The notes: generated from the letters alone by a model not told the origin. Shown: positions 20,534 to 30,491, counted from the stretch's first letter. The stretch is 64,000 bases of DNA from Vittaforma corneae ATCC 50505 (GCF_000231115.1 NW_006889836.1:62001-126000); one strand, 5' to 3'. A program made the numbers and translations.

Positions 20534-20812
20534 GATTGCGAGCAATGCTGAAAGCAGGTCTAACCCAAAGTTTTGTAGATTGATTCATTAAACAGTGAAT
20601 GGTTGATTTTGATCAAATAGAAAGTTTATATTGCTTATTTTTCAATCTCCTGCTTTAGCATCTTCAATTCATGAAAACATGTCTAAAATCAGGCAAAGCG
20701 ATTTAAAATATAAGATTGTTGTTTGTTTATCAAGTCCTGTATATTACCCATATGATATCAAATATCATCTCATAAACGTCATGTTCATTGTGCATGTTAT
20801 TTATGTTACTTT

Positions 20813-20836
20813 AGAGGTCAGCATCTGCCGACCTCT
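20813..20836. repeat. perfect inverted repeat, 7 bp stem and 10 nt loop
   Basis: AGAGGTC (20813-20819) and GACCTCT (20830-20836) flank a 10 nt loop and are followed by T residues. It could be a transcript-end hairpin or an operator-like site; function unknown. Confidence 0.6.
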
Positions 20837-20866
20837 TTGATACCTAACTTACTTCCTTCCAGTCAA

Positions 20867-21049
20867 ATGCAGAAAATAGTGTTTGGCAGTAAAAATTTTA
20901 CTTTTGCAAATGTCAATATTATGAGAAATCTCAATAACTTTGACAGCAATAGGTACAAAATTTTATCTTTGTATTTACGTAAACAAAAATTTTATACATG
21001 CGTAGACGTCAATATGATAAAAACCTTGGACGCTTTGGCAGAACAATAG
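20867..21049 (+). CDS. doubtful small open frame, 60 codons
   Basis: Starts MQKIVFGSKNFTFANVNI and ends LDALAEQ. Codon content is plausible (mixed charged and hydrophobic residues), but there is no homology and no CCC or AAATTT signal at the ATG. It may be a decayed gene or chance. Confidence 0.2.
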   Translation: MQKIVFGSKNFTFANVNIMRNLNNFDSNRYKILSLYLRKQKFYTCVDVNMIKTLDALAEQ

Positions 21050-21249
21050 CGGATAGACTTAATACTGTATATTTCACAACAAGTAATAACCGATATCGCT
21101 TCCCCTGGTTTGTTTATGGCCCGATATACTTTGTGATATGAGTAAAATTTTTGTGTTGCAAATTTGTTCAAAATTTTTAATGAATGACAATTAACTGATC
21201 GCAAAGATTAGAGTAAGTTTAATATTTTCACTACCCTAATAAATTTTCC

Positions 21250-21729
21250 ATGGGTATTCAATTTAATTACTCGGAGCAAGAGACTGAGAATGCAGACAGA
21301 ATACTTTATGAATACTTTCGAAACAACAGATATCCTAAGAAAGCAGAAAAACTCCGACTGGCAGAACAGGTAGGTGTTGATCTTCAATATGTAGTAAATT
21401 TCTTCTATAATGCAAGAAGTCAGGTTAAAAAACTGGAAAAAGAACAGCAGGAGCAAGTGGGTAGAAAGACAAGTAGCTTTGGACGACTTATTAATAGTAA
21501 GTGTCGTCACTGCATAATTCTTGGACAGGAAAATTTCCAGAATATGAAATTTGTTCCAATAAGTGAAAGATTGAGAGGTGATTGCAACCATCTCTACTTG
21601 GGCTCTCCCATTCTGCAGCCAGCCTTATTAGAAATTTGTGATATTGATTCATATTGTTTGGGCAAAACTAAAAACGACACCACAAATCAGAAGGATAAAG
21701 AGCCCTGCAAAAGAGGTCTTGACTATTGA
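21250..21729 (+). CDS. divergent TALE-like homeodomain protein
   Basis: 159 aa. Residues about 12-60 fit a TALE homeodomain: helix 1 ADRILYEYFRNN, then RYPKKAEKLRLAEQVG (the YP..xEK.xLA pattern of TALE proteins), and helix 3 LQYVVNFFYNARSQVKK, equivalent to NWFxNARRR. The invariant Trp is replaced by Phe and the usual RRR tail is NARSQ, but N54 and R56 at the DNA-contact positions are kept. The rest has six cysteines (CRHC, GDC, EIC, YC, PC) and is unrecognised. AAATTTTCC directly precedes the ATG. Partner gene: the typical homeodomain gene at 19476-19796, in divergent orientation. Confidence 0.75.
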   Translation: MGIQFNYSEQETENADRILYEYFRNNRYPKKAEKLRLAEQVGVDLQYVVNFFYNARSQVKKLEKEQQEQVGRKTSSFGRLINSKCRHCIILGQENFQNMKFVPISERLRGDCNHLYLGSPILQPALLEICDIDSYCLGKTKNDTTNQKDKEPCKRGLDY

Positions 21730-21885
21730 ATCAACGTACCTATGTGTTATGCTGTTATTAAAGACACCATAGATATGTATCGATCACCAACAACTCTAAA
21801 ATAGGTACCAAAGTAAACGAACAATGCTAAATAAATTATCAAGCCAGTAGCCTGTATTTAATGCATTGCCATTCGCAAATGGGAT

Positions 21886-22668
21886 TTATATGCTGTCGTT
21901 CAATAGTTCTAGTAATGCTATCCGAATTTCATCAAAAATGTCAGATGTAATCAAGGAAAATCCATGCTTCTTGAAGGCGAAAGAAGTAGATGTTCTTAGA
22001 AGTTCGCATGATGACAGAGATGCATCAACCATATCTGCGCCATTTAATGAAAGAGCCGTTGCTAGAATTCCACTCAAAATATCCCCTTGGCCACCACATC
22101 TTTTTAACGATGATGGACTATTTATTTCCAACTTTCTTGATTTAGTCTCAATAACGTCAGCTTTTCCTTTATAAATACAGATGTGATGGTCAAGCACTTC
22201 TAAACCCATTGCTTCTTTATAGTTTGGTGTTAAAATTACATTTTTAAGATGTGCAAATATGCCAGTCTTGTAATAATGAATAGCATCGGCATCTAAGACG
22301 AAAGGTATATTTCTGGAGTCAAGGTAGTCGAGAATTTTGAGTATTTGTGAAATTTCATCTTCTGCAGGCCTTCCAAGTCCCGGACCGACAACACAAGCAG
22401 TTGCCTTGTCAAGAATTCTACAATTCATTTCAAAGGGCAAGACTATTACCTCCGGAATTTGTTTAATAGCATCTATGGCTTCACTAGCTGTAAATATATA
22501 AACAAGATCAGATCCAGAACGCATCGCCCCCAAGGCTGTAAATATTGGGGCACCCGTGTATATTCTAGACCCGCCTATCAGTATTATACATCCATTTTCG
22601 CCCTTTGCTGCATTTCTTTTGAGTTTGTGGAATGTTTTGCCTTTAAAAGCTACTCTTTCCTCATACAT
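21886..22668 (-). CDS. ATP/ADP-dependent NAD(P)H-hydrate dehydratase
   Basis: Repairs hydrated NADH/NADPH (NADHX, NADPHX); 260 aa of the ribokinase-like CARKD/YjeF C-terminal family. Seen: a Gly-rich ILIGGSRIYTGAP near the N-terminus, ALGAMRSGSDLVYIFT, the phosphate-binding VVGPGLGR, VLDADAIHYY, LTPNYKEAM, and the catalytic RCGGQGDILSGILA. The usual GGTGDVL is GGQGDIL here, keeping the catalytic Asp. The epimerase domain is not fused. It is a little short against the yeast enzyme (337 aa) but all motifs are there. The ATG at 22668 lacks a CCC signal. Confidence 0.9.
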   Translation of the reverse strand: MYEERVAFKGKTFHKLKRNAAKGENGCIILIGGSRIYTGAPIFTALGAMRSGSDLVYIFTASEAIDAIKQIPEVIVLPFEMNCRILDKATACVVGPGLGRPAEDEISQILKILDYLDSRNIPFVLDADAIHYYKTGIFAHLKNVILTPNYKEAMGLEVLDHHICIYKGKADVIETKSRKLEINSPSSLKRCGGQGDILSGILATALSLNGADMVDASLSSCELLRTSTSFAFKKHGFSLITSDIFDEIRIALLELLNDSI

Positions 22669-22923
22669 TACTTAATTAACCTTGCAAACAAATGAAGGCA
22701 TTCAAATGATATAAACACCTCTTGGCATTCACACACGGCATTTTGAGTGGCTGTATCTAAAACATCCTAATTGCACAATATACGATAAATACTTGAAACA
22801 TTCGATTGGTGAGTTGTAAATAGTTTAGATTTTCAATAAAAATATATTAAGGCAAATGTAGAACAGCCACTTAGATTGACGGCTTAGTTTTGTTTATGTT
22901 TATTGATTTGACAGTCTATAATG

Positions 22924-23964
22924 TTATTTGTAATTAAATGACAATGAACATGCAACATTGCCAATAGACTCAAGCCTCTGGCCCAAGTCCAGTCCAATGG
23001 GTATAATGCAAATTTTGGCTCTTAGATCTCCAGCTTTTCTGATGAATGCATCTGCAAACTCTCTTTCTGGCACGGTTTTTGGCTTGCAAAACTTGTCCGT
23101 TACGAACAGGATTTTAATCGCACCATAGTCCATTGCCTCAGAAACTTCCTTTAATCCAATGCAAACCTCTTCCCGGCTCAGATCAATGGTGTTAAAAAAT
23201 TTCTGAACCTCCCTCAAATCGTCAACAAACTTAAGATGCTGTAAGCTTGTAAGCATGGATTTATCGGACAAGATTTTTGAAATAACTTTTGAATTAGGCA
23301 GCCCTTTATAATCTCCCGTTAGTTTTATCATAGTCGAGACTTTATCTATACTTGGATCCTGCTTAACTAAAAGTTTGTAAAACTCTGCTCTTATATCTGA
23401 AGTGCTTGCAATAACAACATTCTTGACCTTATTCTTTATTTTTATGGTGTTTAAGATAATTTCTTTGAAGTTTTTGTTTTTGATCTCCTCTTTGTAAACA
23501 GTTTTAATATCATTACTGGAAACAGTAGAAAGTACACAGTCCTTTTCAAAGAAAACCACAAAGCCTATCTCAGGTACTTCCTTGCAGCACTCCTTAATTT
23601 TCGCAATGTCTGAGTTCTTCCAGTCTGTCTTATTCAAGACAAACCCATTCCCAACGGAAATGTCGATGGTGTGATAGGATCCAATTCGTACAAACTCGTT
23701 TTCGCAGCATGTTTTCCCCTTTACATACATTATTCCTGCTTCTAGATCTGATTCGGCAGACTCTACTTTTATTTCTAGTTTCATTGTCTTTTTTTGTTGG
23801 GTTTTTCCTCCGTCCAAAGATATCTTTCTAGTAGTATAGCTCGAGACTCTATCACCTGGCAATATAATTAAACTTAAATAGTAAATATCATCGCTGTTGT
23901 TTGGAATGAGTTTTATACTTCCAGATTTAGACTTTGGATCAATGGTGTTGGATTCTATCTTCAT
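22924..23964 (-). CDS. DOM34: Dom34/pelota ribosome-rescue factor
   Basis: An eRF1-like factor that with Hbs1 recognises stalled ribosomes and splits them. 346 aa, near the usual 370-390. Three domains are visible: the N-terminal Sm-like domain with DDIYYLSLIILPGDRVSS and TTRKIS, a central domain with GNGFVLNKTDW (where eRF1 would have its GGQ loop; no GGQ is present, as expected for pelota), and a C-terminal domain with YGAIKILFVTDKF and IIPIGLDLGQRLESIG. The ATG at 23964 is preceded by AAATTTTAAACATACCCC at about 12-30 bp. Confidence 0.9.
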   Translation of the reverse strand: MKIESNTIDPKSKSGSIKLIPNNSDDIYYLSLIILPGDRVSSYTTRKISLDGGKTQQKKTMKLEIKVESAESDLEAGIMYVKGKTCCENEFVRIGSYHTIDISVGNGFVLNKTDWKNSDIAKIKECCKEVPEIGFVVFFEKDCVLSTVSSNDIKTVYKEEIKNKNFKEIILNTIKIKNKVKNVVIASTSDIRAEFYKLLVKQDPSIDKVSTMIKLTGDYKGLPNSKVISKILSDKSMLTSLQHLKFVDDLREVQKFFNTIDLSREEVCIGLKEVSEAMDYGAIKILFVTDKFCKPKTVPEREFADAFIRKAGDLRAKICIIPIGLDLGQRLESIGNVACSLSFNYK

Positions 23965-24276
23965 AAGCTACTTGGGGTATGTTTAAAATTTCCGAATCAT
24001 GCACGATTAAAGCTAAAAACTGATGTGCAAAATAAGATTGATTAGCAGTTGTGCACTATTTATTTGGCCATTATCAATTTTCAACCTAGATTTAGCTTTT
24101 GAACTGTTTTTGCATCATAGGATCTTTTCTGGTTTTTGATTTGTAAAGAATATAATAGCAGGTAGAAATGTCATTCTATTGCTAGCAATATTGTTAATAT
24201 GCAAAGTTTTTCATGTAGCTTCACTGTTGATTACAAAAGCTATTTTTCCTATTATTGAAGTTTTTACCCCAGAGTA
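23965..24276. other. 312 bp divergent promoter region DOM34/histone deacetylase
   Basis: Left edge carries the minus-strand AAATTTT..ACCCC signal for DOM34; right edge carries GAAGTTTTTACCCC for the deacetylase. The centre is AT-rich without other features. Confidence 0.6.
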
Positions 24277-25530
24277 ATGGACAAAAAAGTTCTTTATCTT
24301 TATGATCCGGAGATAGGATGCTATCACTATGCCAAAGGACACCCGATGAAGCCACTGAGAGTTCAAATGACGCATTCTTTAATTGTTAACTATGGGCTTC
24401 ACAAGTACATGGATATAAAAAGACCACTTCACGCCTCTTACGACAACCTTATAAACTTCCATTCAGAAGACTACATTAACTTCCTATCGACAGTCTCCAA
24501 TGAAAACATGAATCAACTTGTTAAGGATCTCCACAAGTTCAATATTAAAGAGGATTGCCCAGTTTTTACTGGCTTATTTGACTATTGTAAACTCACTGCT
24601 GGAGGAACAATGATGGCGGCACACAAACTAAATAGTGGTGAGTACGATATTGCAATCAACTGGGCTGGTGGGCTGCACCATGCCAAGAGATCAGAGGCCA
24701 GTGGATTTTGTTATGTGAACGACATTGTCCTAGGAATTTTGGAGCTTCTCAAGGTATATGAGCGAGTTTTATACATTGATATTGATATCCACCATGGCGA
24801 TGGTGTTGAGGAGGCATTTTACACGACCGATAGGGTTATGACTCTTTCATTTCACAAGTATGGAGACTATTTTCCCGGTACTGGCATGCTCGAAGATGTT
24901 GGATATGCCAAAGGAAAGTATTATGCCGTCAATGTTCCATTAAAAGATGGCATTGATGATCAGACATATCAACAAGTATTCAATCCCATTGTTTCCAGAA
25001 TTATGGAGATGTACAGGCCAAGTGTTGTAGTGCTACAGTGTGGTGCCGACTCAATTTCAGGAGACAAGCTAGGATGCTTCAATCTTTCTAACATAGGACA
25101 TGGTAATTGTGTAAAGTTTGTAAGATCTTTTAATATTCCAACTATAATTCTTGGCGGAGGCGGATACACTATCGAAAATGTTTCTAAGGTGTGGGCATAT
25201 GATACAGCCATGGCATTGGGTGTAAATATTGAAAAGGATTTGCCATACAATGAGTACATCGACTATTATGGGCCATCATATAAGCTTGAAATACCAAAGC
25301 TCAATATTCCCAACATGAATACCAAGGAAGACTTGAACAAAATTGTCGAAACTATATTTGAAAACCTAAGATATGTGGTGCCTGTGCCGTCAATCCAAAT
25401 GATGAGAACCCCTTCGTGCTTTATTGAGGAAGAAAGCGACGATGAGGAGTTCTGGGAGAAGATTAAGAAGGAGTCTGAAAGGGATATCCCATTTACTGAG
25501 TTGAGGTCTTCTGAACCCATAGAGGAATGA
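24277..25530 (+). CDS. RPD3: class I histone deacetylase, Rpd3-like
   Basis: Zn-dependent lysine deacetylase acting on histone tails in nuclear corepressor complexes; 417 aa, complete catalytic domain. Key segments: [37 protein letters not shown] (catalytic His pair), [17 protein letters not shown] (Zn ligands Asp and His), [13 protein letters not shown] (second Zn Asp) and [15 protein letters not shown]. The short tail is acidic ([16 protein letters not shown]). The start signal is GAAGTTTTTACCCC eight bases before the ATG. The H3 tail encoded at 47253 keeps the lysines this enzyme class acts on. Confidence 0.95.
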   Translation: MDKKVLYLYDPEIGCYHYAKGHPMKPLRVQMTHSLIVNYGLHKYMDIKRPLHASYDNLINFHSEDYINFLSTVSNENMNQLVKDLHKFNIKEDCPVFTGLFDYCKLTAGGTMMAAHKLNSGEYDIAINWAGGLHHAKRSEASGFCYVNDIVLGILELLKVYERVLYIDIDIHHGDGVEEAFYTTDRVMTLSFHKYGDYFPGTGMLEDVGYAKGKYYAVNVPLKDGIDDQTYQQVFNPIVSRIMEMYRPSVVVLQCGADSISGDKLGCFNLSNIGHGNCVKFVRSFNIPTIILGGGGYTIENVSKVWAYDTAMALGVNIEKDLPYNEYIDYYGPSYKLEIPKLNIPNMNTKEDLNKIVETIFENLRYVVPVPSIQMMRTPSCFIEEESDDEEFWEKIKKESERDIPFTELRSSEPIEE

Positions 25531-25789
25531 ATATTCAATTTATAATTGTCACATGTTGTTTTAAATACCATGGCTATGCTTTTGATTTTAAATTTAAAAA
25601 TTAGGTACATTCAAATGGCAAAAGCTTATCTCTCATTAAACCTATGTTGTGAAATTCTACAAGTTGTGATTGTAAAATTAATAATTTACTGATACGTACG
25701 ATTCCTTTTAAGCTCCTTTAATAAAGTAAATGCTATTTTCACATCTCCTTTATTCTTTTCATTGACGTTGTTTTAGGCCGTCTGCCCAT

Positions 25790-26146
25790 ATGAAGTACAA
25801 AAAGATATACTCCGGATGCTATAGACTCCTAGTGGCAAGAAATCGTAGATTTATCACTGGTTTAATAAAACTAAGGCAGATGCCGATGCAAAAGAAAAAG
25901 ACGAGATTTGATGAAAAATCTGAAGAAAGTAGCAGCTATGAAATCCAATCAATCCAAAATAAACCGTCTAAAACGAGAATATTACTCACAAGGGCGTTTA
26001 TACGCATTCAAAGACAACTTAAAAATATCGCAAATACAGGGTGCTATTGTGTGAACACGTTCAAAGACTGGATGGGATATACGTTTTGCTACATTATAAT
26101 TAAGCGGAAGAAGATGAAAGGTGTTTTAAGATCTGTCAAAATATAA
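25790..26146 (+). CDS. hypothetical basic protein
   Basis: 118 aa, strongly basic and rich in K/R from end to end (for example LLVARNRRFITGLIKL and IIIKRKKMKGVLRSVK), with one polar patch (EKSEESSSYE). No domain recognised. CTGCCCAT touches the ATG, the CCC signal, which makes a real gene more likely than chance. It could be a nucleic-acid-binding or short membrane-associated protein (hydrophobic GYTFCYIIIK near the end). Length and composition alone do not identify it. Confidence 0.42.
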   Translation: MKYKKIYSGCYRLLVARNRRFITGLIKLRQMPMQKKKTRFDEKSEESSSYEIQSIQNKPSKTRILLTRAFIRIQRQLKNIANTGCYCVNTFKDWMGYTFCYIIIKRKKMKGVLRSVKI

Positions 26147-26583
26147 ATGCTCAAAGCATACATCAGCATCTACATCCTTGGATACGTAGCTATCTGCCTA
26201 ATTTAATAATTAAAATAAATTGATTCTTCTAATATTCATTTTTATATACCGTTTAGCCGCATTTAGTCCTGTCTTATATAGAAAGTAATTAAAATTTTAA
26301 ATAGGAAAATTTTGGATAGACAAAAAACTACTCAGAAACCAGATCATGTTAATGAAATTGGGGCGGAGCATATAGCAATAGTCTGGCGTTGGCTGTACCA
26401 AAGTAAAAGAAATGTGTAGGAGCTCATGCACTTTTATTGGATCGATTAGCTTGCATGTTCTTTGGTAGCATTTACGACACTGTTGCTCTCTATTTTGATA
26501 GCTACTTTTAATTGGTGCTTTGGTCTTATTTTGGTTGGTCCGGTTAAACGTCAAGAATTAAAATATGGAGTCAAGAGACATGC
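26147..26583. other. 437 bp intergenic region, nothing recognised
   Basis: AT-rich. A minus-strand open frame (26297-26554) has only a TTG start and no homology; I do not accept it. No tRNA-like or repeat structure was noticed. Confidence 0.5.
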
Positions 26584-27330
26584 ATGGAAGAAAATATGCA
26601 TAGCGAAAATATGAATCCAAGACGAACACTAGCCAGCAGAATAACGGCAATTTCGTGTATACGAACACTTGTTGTAACAGATTTAATTTTTCATGGTGCA
26701 CGAATTTTATTTTCAATCTTCGTACTTTACATAACACGAAATGATATTGTCGAAGAGCCTTTGAAGGTTTTTTTAACCGGATATATTCTGTTATGTGCTG
26801 CCAAGGCAATAACGTTCTTTTCTAAGAACAGTGCATTTTTTCACATCAACAGACTTCCCGAATATGAAGAAAGTAACAACGGTCTTGCCGTTTTTTCGAA
26901 CCTGGTTGAGGGATGCAACCTTTTCTGGTACATTCTAGGATATCACTGGCTCCAGCAGTGCGAAAACTGCAGTCAGACACATCCATTGCTATATTACACA
27001 ACAGTTATATGGCTTATTCTGGGGTTTGTATCCTACATATTACCGCTAGTTGCTATTGTCCTACTCCTAATACTTGTATCATATGTTAAGCCTAAATTAA
27101 AAACGGTGGTATTTCACAACGATTCGGACATTCACGACGGAAATTCGCGTTGTGTAATCTGCTATGAAAACTATGTACCGGGAAGCTTGGTAAAGTTTCT
27201 GCCGTGCGATCACCATTTTCATTGTGAATGTGTTGATGAATGGCTAAATATCCGAGATACATGCCCTTTGTGCAAAAAGAGCACTAGTATATTGTATGAT
27301 TTGATAGAGTCGGCGGATAGTCCTGTTTAA
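26584..27330 (+). CDS. multi-pass membrane RING-H2 protein, putative E3 ubiquitin ligase
   Basis: 248 aa. Four to five hydrophobic segments (about residues 33-51, 61-80, 103-121, 139-167) are followed by a C-terminal cytosolic RING-H2 domain: C190, C193, C208, H210, H213, C216, C227, C230, in CVICYENYVPG and CPLC. The two-histidine order is the RING-H2 type found in ER and Golgi membrane ligases such as Hrd1. The layout (N-terminal membrane domain, C-terminal RING) suggests ER-associated degradation, and a UBC7-like E2 is encoded about 3 kb away; the pairing is inference. Not long enough for Hrd1 itself (551 aa in yeast). Confidence 0.82.
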   Translation: MEENMHSENMNPRRTLASRITAISCIRTLVVTDLIFHGARILFSIFVLYITRNDIVEEPLKVFLTGYILLCAAKAITFFSKNSAFFHINRLPEYEESNNGLAVFSNLVEGCNLFWYILGYHWLQQCENCSQTHPLLYYTTVIWLILGFVSYILPLVAIVLLLILVSYVKPKLKTVVFHNDSDIHDGNSRCVICYENYVPGSLVKFLPCDHHFHCECVDEWLNIRDTCPLCKKSTSILYDLIESADSPV

Positions 27331-27489
27331 AGTAATAAATATATTTATAGATTGCACTAATATCCGTAAGCATATTGTCTTGTGTTTACTTATATTGAAA
27401 TACACAATTCTGTTACCATGTTTGGTGGTGTTTCCACCTGATCCATTTATTTAGTATTTGGCTATTTCGATGGAAATTTTTACTGGCCA

Positions 27490-27978
27490 ATGCTTAGTTT
27501 GGAGAGGCTTATACAGGCGTACACAAATGAAAAGGCAACAGAAAAGCTCCTTCCCTATGATAGAATAGCCGATGAGTTTAACTTTATTATAAAGAGCCAT
27601 GGGAATAGAAATGATTCTGGCACCAGTCTGTCCAACACGTTTGAAGAGATAGAACAGGAAAGAATTAAGTACTTTGTAAAAGAATATATTTTGACAAGGC
27701 TAGATAAAATACGGGCGAATTTCTTCATAATCCAAGAACTGATGAGCAAGGAAGAACGGATATTTGCAGAAAAATACAAAGAAATGATGATTATAGCATC
27801 TGTTTACGTCGATAAACCTTCCAAAGTGTTTGAGGTTGTTGGATTTATTGCTCAAAGAAACTTGGAGGCAGTTAGAATAGATGGACATGTTGTTGAAATT
27901 CTTTTAGGCGACTTTTTTGTTGCTAGCTATGATGACATTGCCAGTTATATTAAGGATGGGTCCGTCGCTCTTGTTTGA
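27490..27978 (+). CDS. SLD5: GINS complex subunit Sld5-like
   Basis: Subunit of GINS, the tetramer that with Cdc45 and MCM forms the replicative helicase. 162 aa against 294 in yeast and 223 in human. Matching parts: IQAYTNEKATEKLLPY at the N-terminus (family W.NE...PELLPY), the A-domain helix IEQERIKYFVKEYILTRLDKI, MSKEERIFAEKY, and a C-terminal B-domain ending VEILLGDFFVASYDDIASYI. The start signal AAATTTTTACTGGCCA precedes the ATG. It is a quickly evolving family, so the assignment rests on the helix pattern rather than on a catalytic motif. Confidence 0.78.
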   Translation: MLSLERLIQAYTNEKATEKLLPYDRIADEFNFIIKSHGNRNDSGTSLSNTFEEIEQERIKYFVKEYILTRLDKIRANFFIIQELMSKEERIFAEKYKEMMIIASVYVDKPSKVFEVVGFIAQRNLEAVRIDGHVVEILLGDFFVASYDDIASYIKDGSVALV

Positions 27979-28169
27979 ATAAATCTTTGAATCCACATGC
28001 TGTAGTATTTTTTAATATCTATTTACAATGATAGATGCTTGCATATCATATTATTTCACATCAAATAAGTCCTAAGCCAATGATCTAAGCACTGCTAGCA
28101 AACTCAAAAGCGAAATGGCTGAACGGGATTTCAGCATAGGCCAATTTAGCTTTTTTGAAAAATTTGTCC

Positions 28170-29096
28170 ATGAAGCTCGTAACACATGATGGCAATTTTC
28201 ATTATGACGAAATACTTGCAACAGCCGTGCTGTTGAAGATCTATCCCGATGCCGAAGTTATACGAACAAGAGTGCGAGAAGTAATAAATACTGGAGATAT
28301 TGTTTATGATGTTGGCCAGACCTATGATCCCTCAAAATATCGCTATGATCATCACCAGAATACGTTCCACGACACATATTCACCACAGTACAACATACGG
28401 CTCAGCTCTGCTGGTTTAATATTCAAGCACTTCCATGACAAACTTTTTGAAAGGTATGGATTTACAAGGCAATCCACAATATTTGAAGAAATAGTTGAGA
28501 AAGTGTACTTTGAGTTTTTTCTTCCTGCTGATGCGATTGATAACGGCTATGACAGTGTTTTTGGGGCAATCCGAGCAAGGACAGTTGCTGATGTTGTCAA
28601 AAACTTCAATGTTTATAGTGAAAATACCATGACCAGAGACGAAAATCTGAGATTTGAAACAGCCCTGGACTTTGTATCTATGGATTTAGATAACTATCTA
28701 AAATACGTGCTGTGTGAATATGCTTTAAGCTACGAACACTTTTACAACGTTCTCAAGGATTTTGCAGGCGATATTTTTGTAACCGACAAAAAGGTAGCCA
28801 CGGATCTTTTGTATGAGCTTAACGAAAAGTTACAAAAAAATATAAAGTTCATTATTGTCAAAAACGATAATGACTTCCGAATAATTACCATCCCTGTTGA
28901 GAGAGGTAAGTTTGCCATCAAATATCCTTTGCATCCAAAATGGAGGGGTCTTTCAGGCACAAATCTCGATGAAGTTTCTGGAATCAATGGGTGTGTGTTT
29001 GTACATGCTAGTGGATTCACCGGTGGAAACAGCACTCTTGAGGGTGCTGTTGAAATGTGCAGAAAATCGCTAGAGTGGTTTGAGAGGTGTCTTTAA
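28170..29096 (+). CDS. MYG1: MYG1-family protein (UPF0160, DHH-like exonuclease)
   Basis: 308 aa member of the MYG1 family, reported as a nuclear/mitochondrial 3'-5' RNA exonuclease. Seen: VTHDGNFHYDEILA at the N-terminus (metal-binding His and Asp residues), YDVGQTYDPSKYRYDHHQ (the DHH-like motif), and the C-terminal GINGCVFVHASGFTGG. Full length relative to the family (about 340 aa). The frame opens at a TTG five codons earlier; the true start is the ATG at 28170, directly behind GAAAAATTTGTCC. No targeting peptide is seen. Confidence 0.93.
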   Translation: MKLVTHDGNFHYDEILATAVLLKIYPDAEVIRTRVREVINTGDIVYDVGQTYDPSKYRYDHHQNTFHDTYSPQYNIRLSSAGLIFKHFHDKLFERYGFTRQSTIFEEIVEKVYFEFFLPADAIDNGYDSVFGAIRARTVADVVKNFNVYSENTMTRDENLRFETALDFVSMDLDNYLKYVLCEYALSYEHFYNVLKDFAGDIFVTDKKVATDLLYELNEKLQKNIKFIIVKNDNDFRIITIPVERGKFAIKYPLHPKWRGLSGTNLDEVSGINGCVFVHASGFTGGNSTLEGAVEMCRKSLEWFERCL

Positions 29097-29205
29097 GTTA
29101 AAAGTTATTTTCTTTAGATTTTAATTTAGAGTTTTTAAATTTTGCAATCTTACTTATCTTTACTAATTTATGACTTAAACAGCTACTTTTCCCCTTCAGC
29201 TAAAC

Positions 29206-30342
29206 ATGGACACAGTCTGTGAAAAACACACATTCTCTGGGATAATCATTGAGAGAAGGAATTTGAAAACGACAATCCCTCTGCTTTCAAAACACTTACT
29301 TTCAAAAGATAAAATTCCAAGCATCATTCAGTTAAATAAGTCTTATGAGACATTCACTGGAAAAATTCTGGATACCGAAGATACTTTTCTCCGTTTAAAG
29401 CAGCAGTTTAGTATCGACGTTAATGATTTATACTTTAGCACTAATTATCTGGTTATTCTCCTGAACCAAGCCCCAACTGACTTACAAGCCTTTCCAATGG
29501 TTAATTTTGAACTTACCTTAAATGCAAAATTTTTCTCACACACTGAGCTTATTTTTAAGCTTACTAATGGCTGCATACAGTTTAGTGCATATGAAGTCAT
29601 TGGGGACATCGTACATCTTAATTTAACCGAGGAACAACAGAAGTACAAGAAAACGATAGCAGACACTATATATTTCAAGACTGGAAAGACAGTAATAAAC
29701 AAAACCGGGAAAATCGAAGCAAATTTCCGCTTTTATCACAGTGAAATTCTTGCGGGTCCCAGAAAACTGACAACAATTCATAAAGAAAATGATGTAAAGT
29801 TTTTTCTTGATTTGGAAAAAGTGTACTGGTGCTCCAGACTACAATCGGAAAGGATAAGGATTCTTAATCTTATCAAAAAGAATGACGTGGTCTGCGATCC
29901 ATTTTGTGGAGCAGGCCCTCATGTGGTTCCGGCAATCAAAAAAGGTGCAGTTGCGTTGTGCAATGATCTGAACCCTGCAGCCATTGACTGCTTGAGAAAA
30001 ACACTTGAGATTAATAAATTATCATGCGACTGTGTTGAGAACATGGAAGCCAAGGACTTTCTTTTCAGGATACGAGACATGCATGTCAATCACTTCATAT
30101 TTAATTTGCCCGAGTTTTCGCTTGATTATATCAAATTCACAGAGTGTTTTAAGGGTACATTCTGGCTACATGTATTTTTCTTTCGCAAAAACAATCAAAG
30201 TTGTCAAGAGATAATAAAGAAACGAACGGGATATGCCGTAAAAGATACCTGGCTGAGAGAAGTTCGCAAGGTTTCCCCATCAAAAAGTGTCTTTAAACTT
30301 GAAGTTAACAGCCACGAGTTTTTTAGTTTTCAGAAAAACTAG
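29206..30342 (+). CDS. TRM5: tRNA (guanine37-N1)-methyltransferase
   Basis: Methylates G37 next to the anticodon, preventing frameshifting. 378 aa. Matching blocks: GDIVHLNLTEEQQKYKKTIA, KTVINKTGKIEANFR, VYWCSRLQSERIRIL, the SAM-binding CDPFCGAGPHVVPA, NDLNPAAIDCLRKT and the FNLPEFS motif. The C-terminus is complete. It runs convergently into the UBC7-like gene, with 149 bp between the two stops. CCCC lies 16-19 bp before the ATG. Confidence 0.9.
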   Translation: MDTVCEKHTFSGIIIERRNLKTTIPLLSKHLLSKDKIPSIIQLNKSYETFTGKILDTEDTFLRLKQQFSIDVNDLYFSTNYLVILLNQAPTDLQAFPMVNFELTLNAKFFSHTELIFKLTNGCIQFSAYEVIGDIVHLNLTEEQQKYKKTIADTIYFKTGKTVINKTGKIEANFRFYHSEILAGPRKLTTIHKENDVKFFLDLEKVYWCSRLQSERIRILNLIKKNDVVCDPFCGAGPHVVPAIKKGAVALCNDLNPAAIDCLRKTLEINKLSCDCVENMEAKDFLFRIRDMHVNHFIFNLPEFSLDYIKFTECFKGTFWLHVFFFRKNNQSCQEIIKKRTGYAVKDTWLREVRKVSPSKSVFKLEVNSHEFFSFQKN

Positions 30343-30491
30343 CCTTAGCAAAGGAGCAAGATATCTTCGACAGCTCGCATACAGCATTAATTTAACCAAA
30401 TTTATTAAGCATATAGACAGTGCAGTCCACATTGAAGGAATTAAAGCCCCGTTTCTACATCAAACATTTAATACTCTTGATAAATCACATA

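Larger units (their letters stand above)
19797..21249. other. 1.45 kb intergenic region between two divergent homeodomain genes
   Basis: One of the two largest gaps in the window. It contains a perfect 26 bp tandem duplication (20482-20533), a 7 bp perfect stem-loop (20813-20836), a small hairpin TGATATcaaATATCA near 20753-20767, and a possible 60-codon open frame at 20867-21049. AT-rich. At the right edge TAATAAATTTTCC precedes the TALE homeodomain ATG. No RNA gene was recognised. Confidence 0.6.

Noticed and set aside
26297..26554. 85-codon minus-strand frame in the gap before the RING gene
   Set aside because: Begins only at TTG, and its composition is not protein-like.
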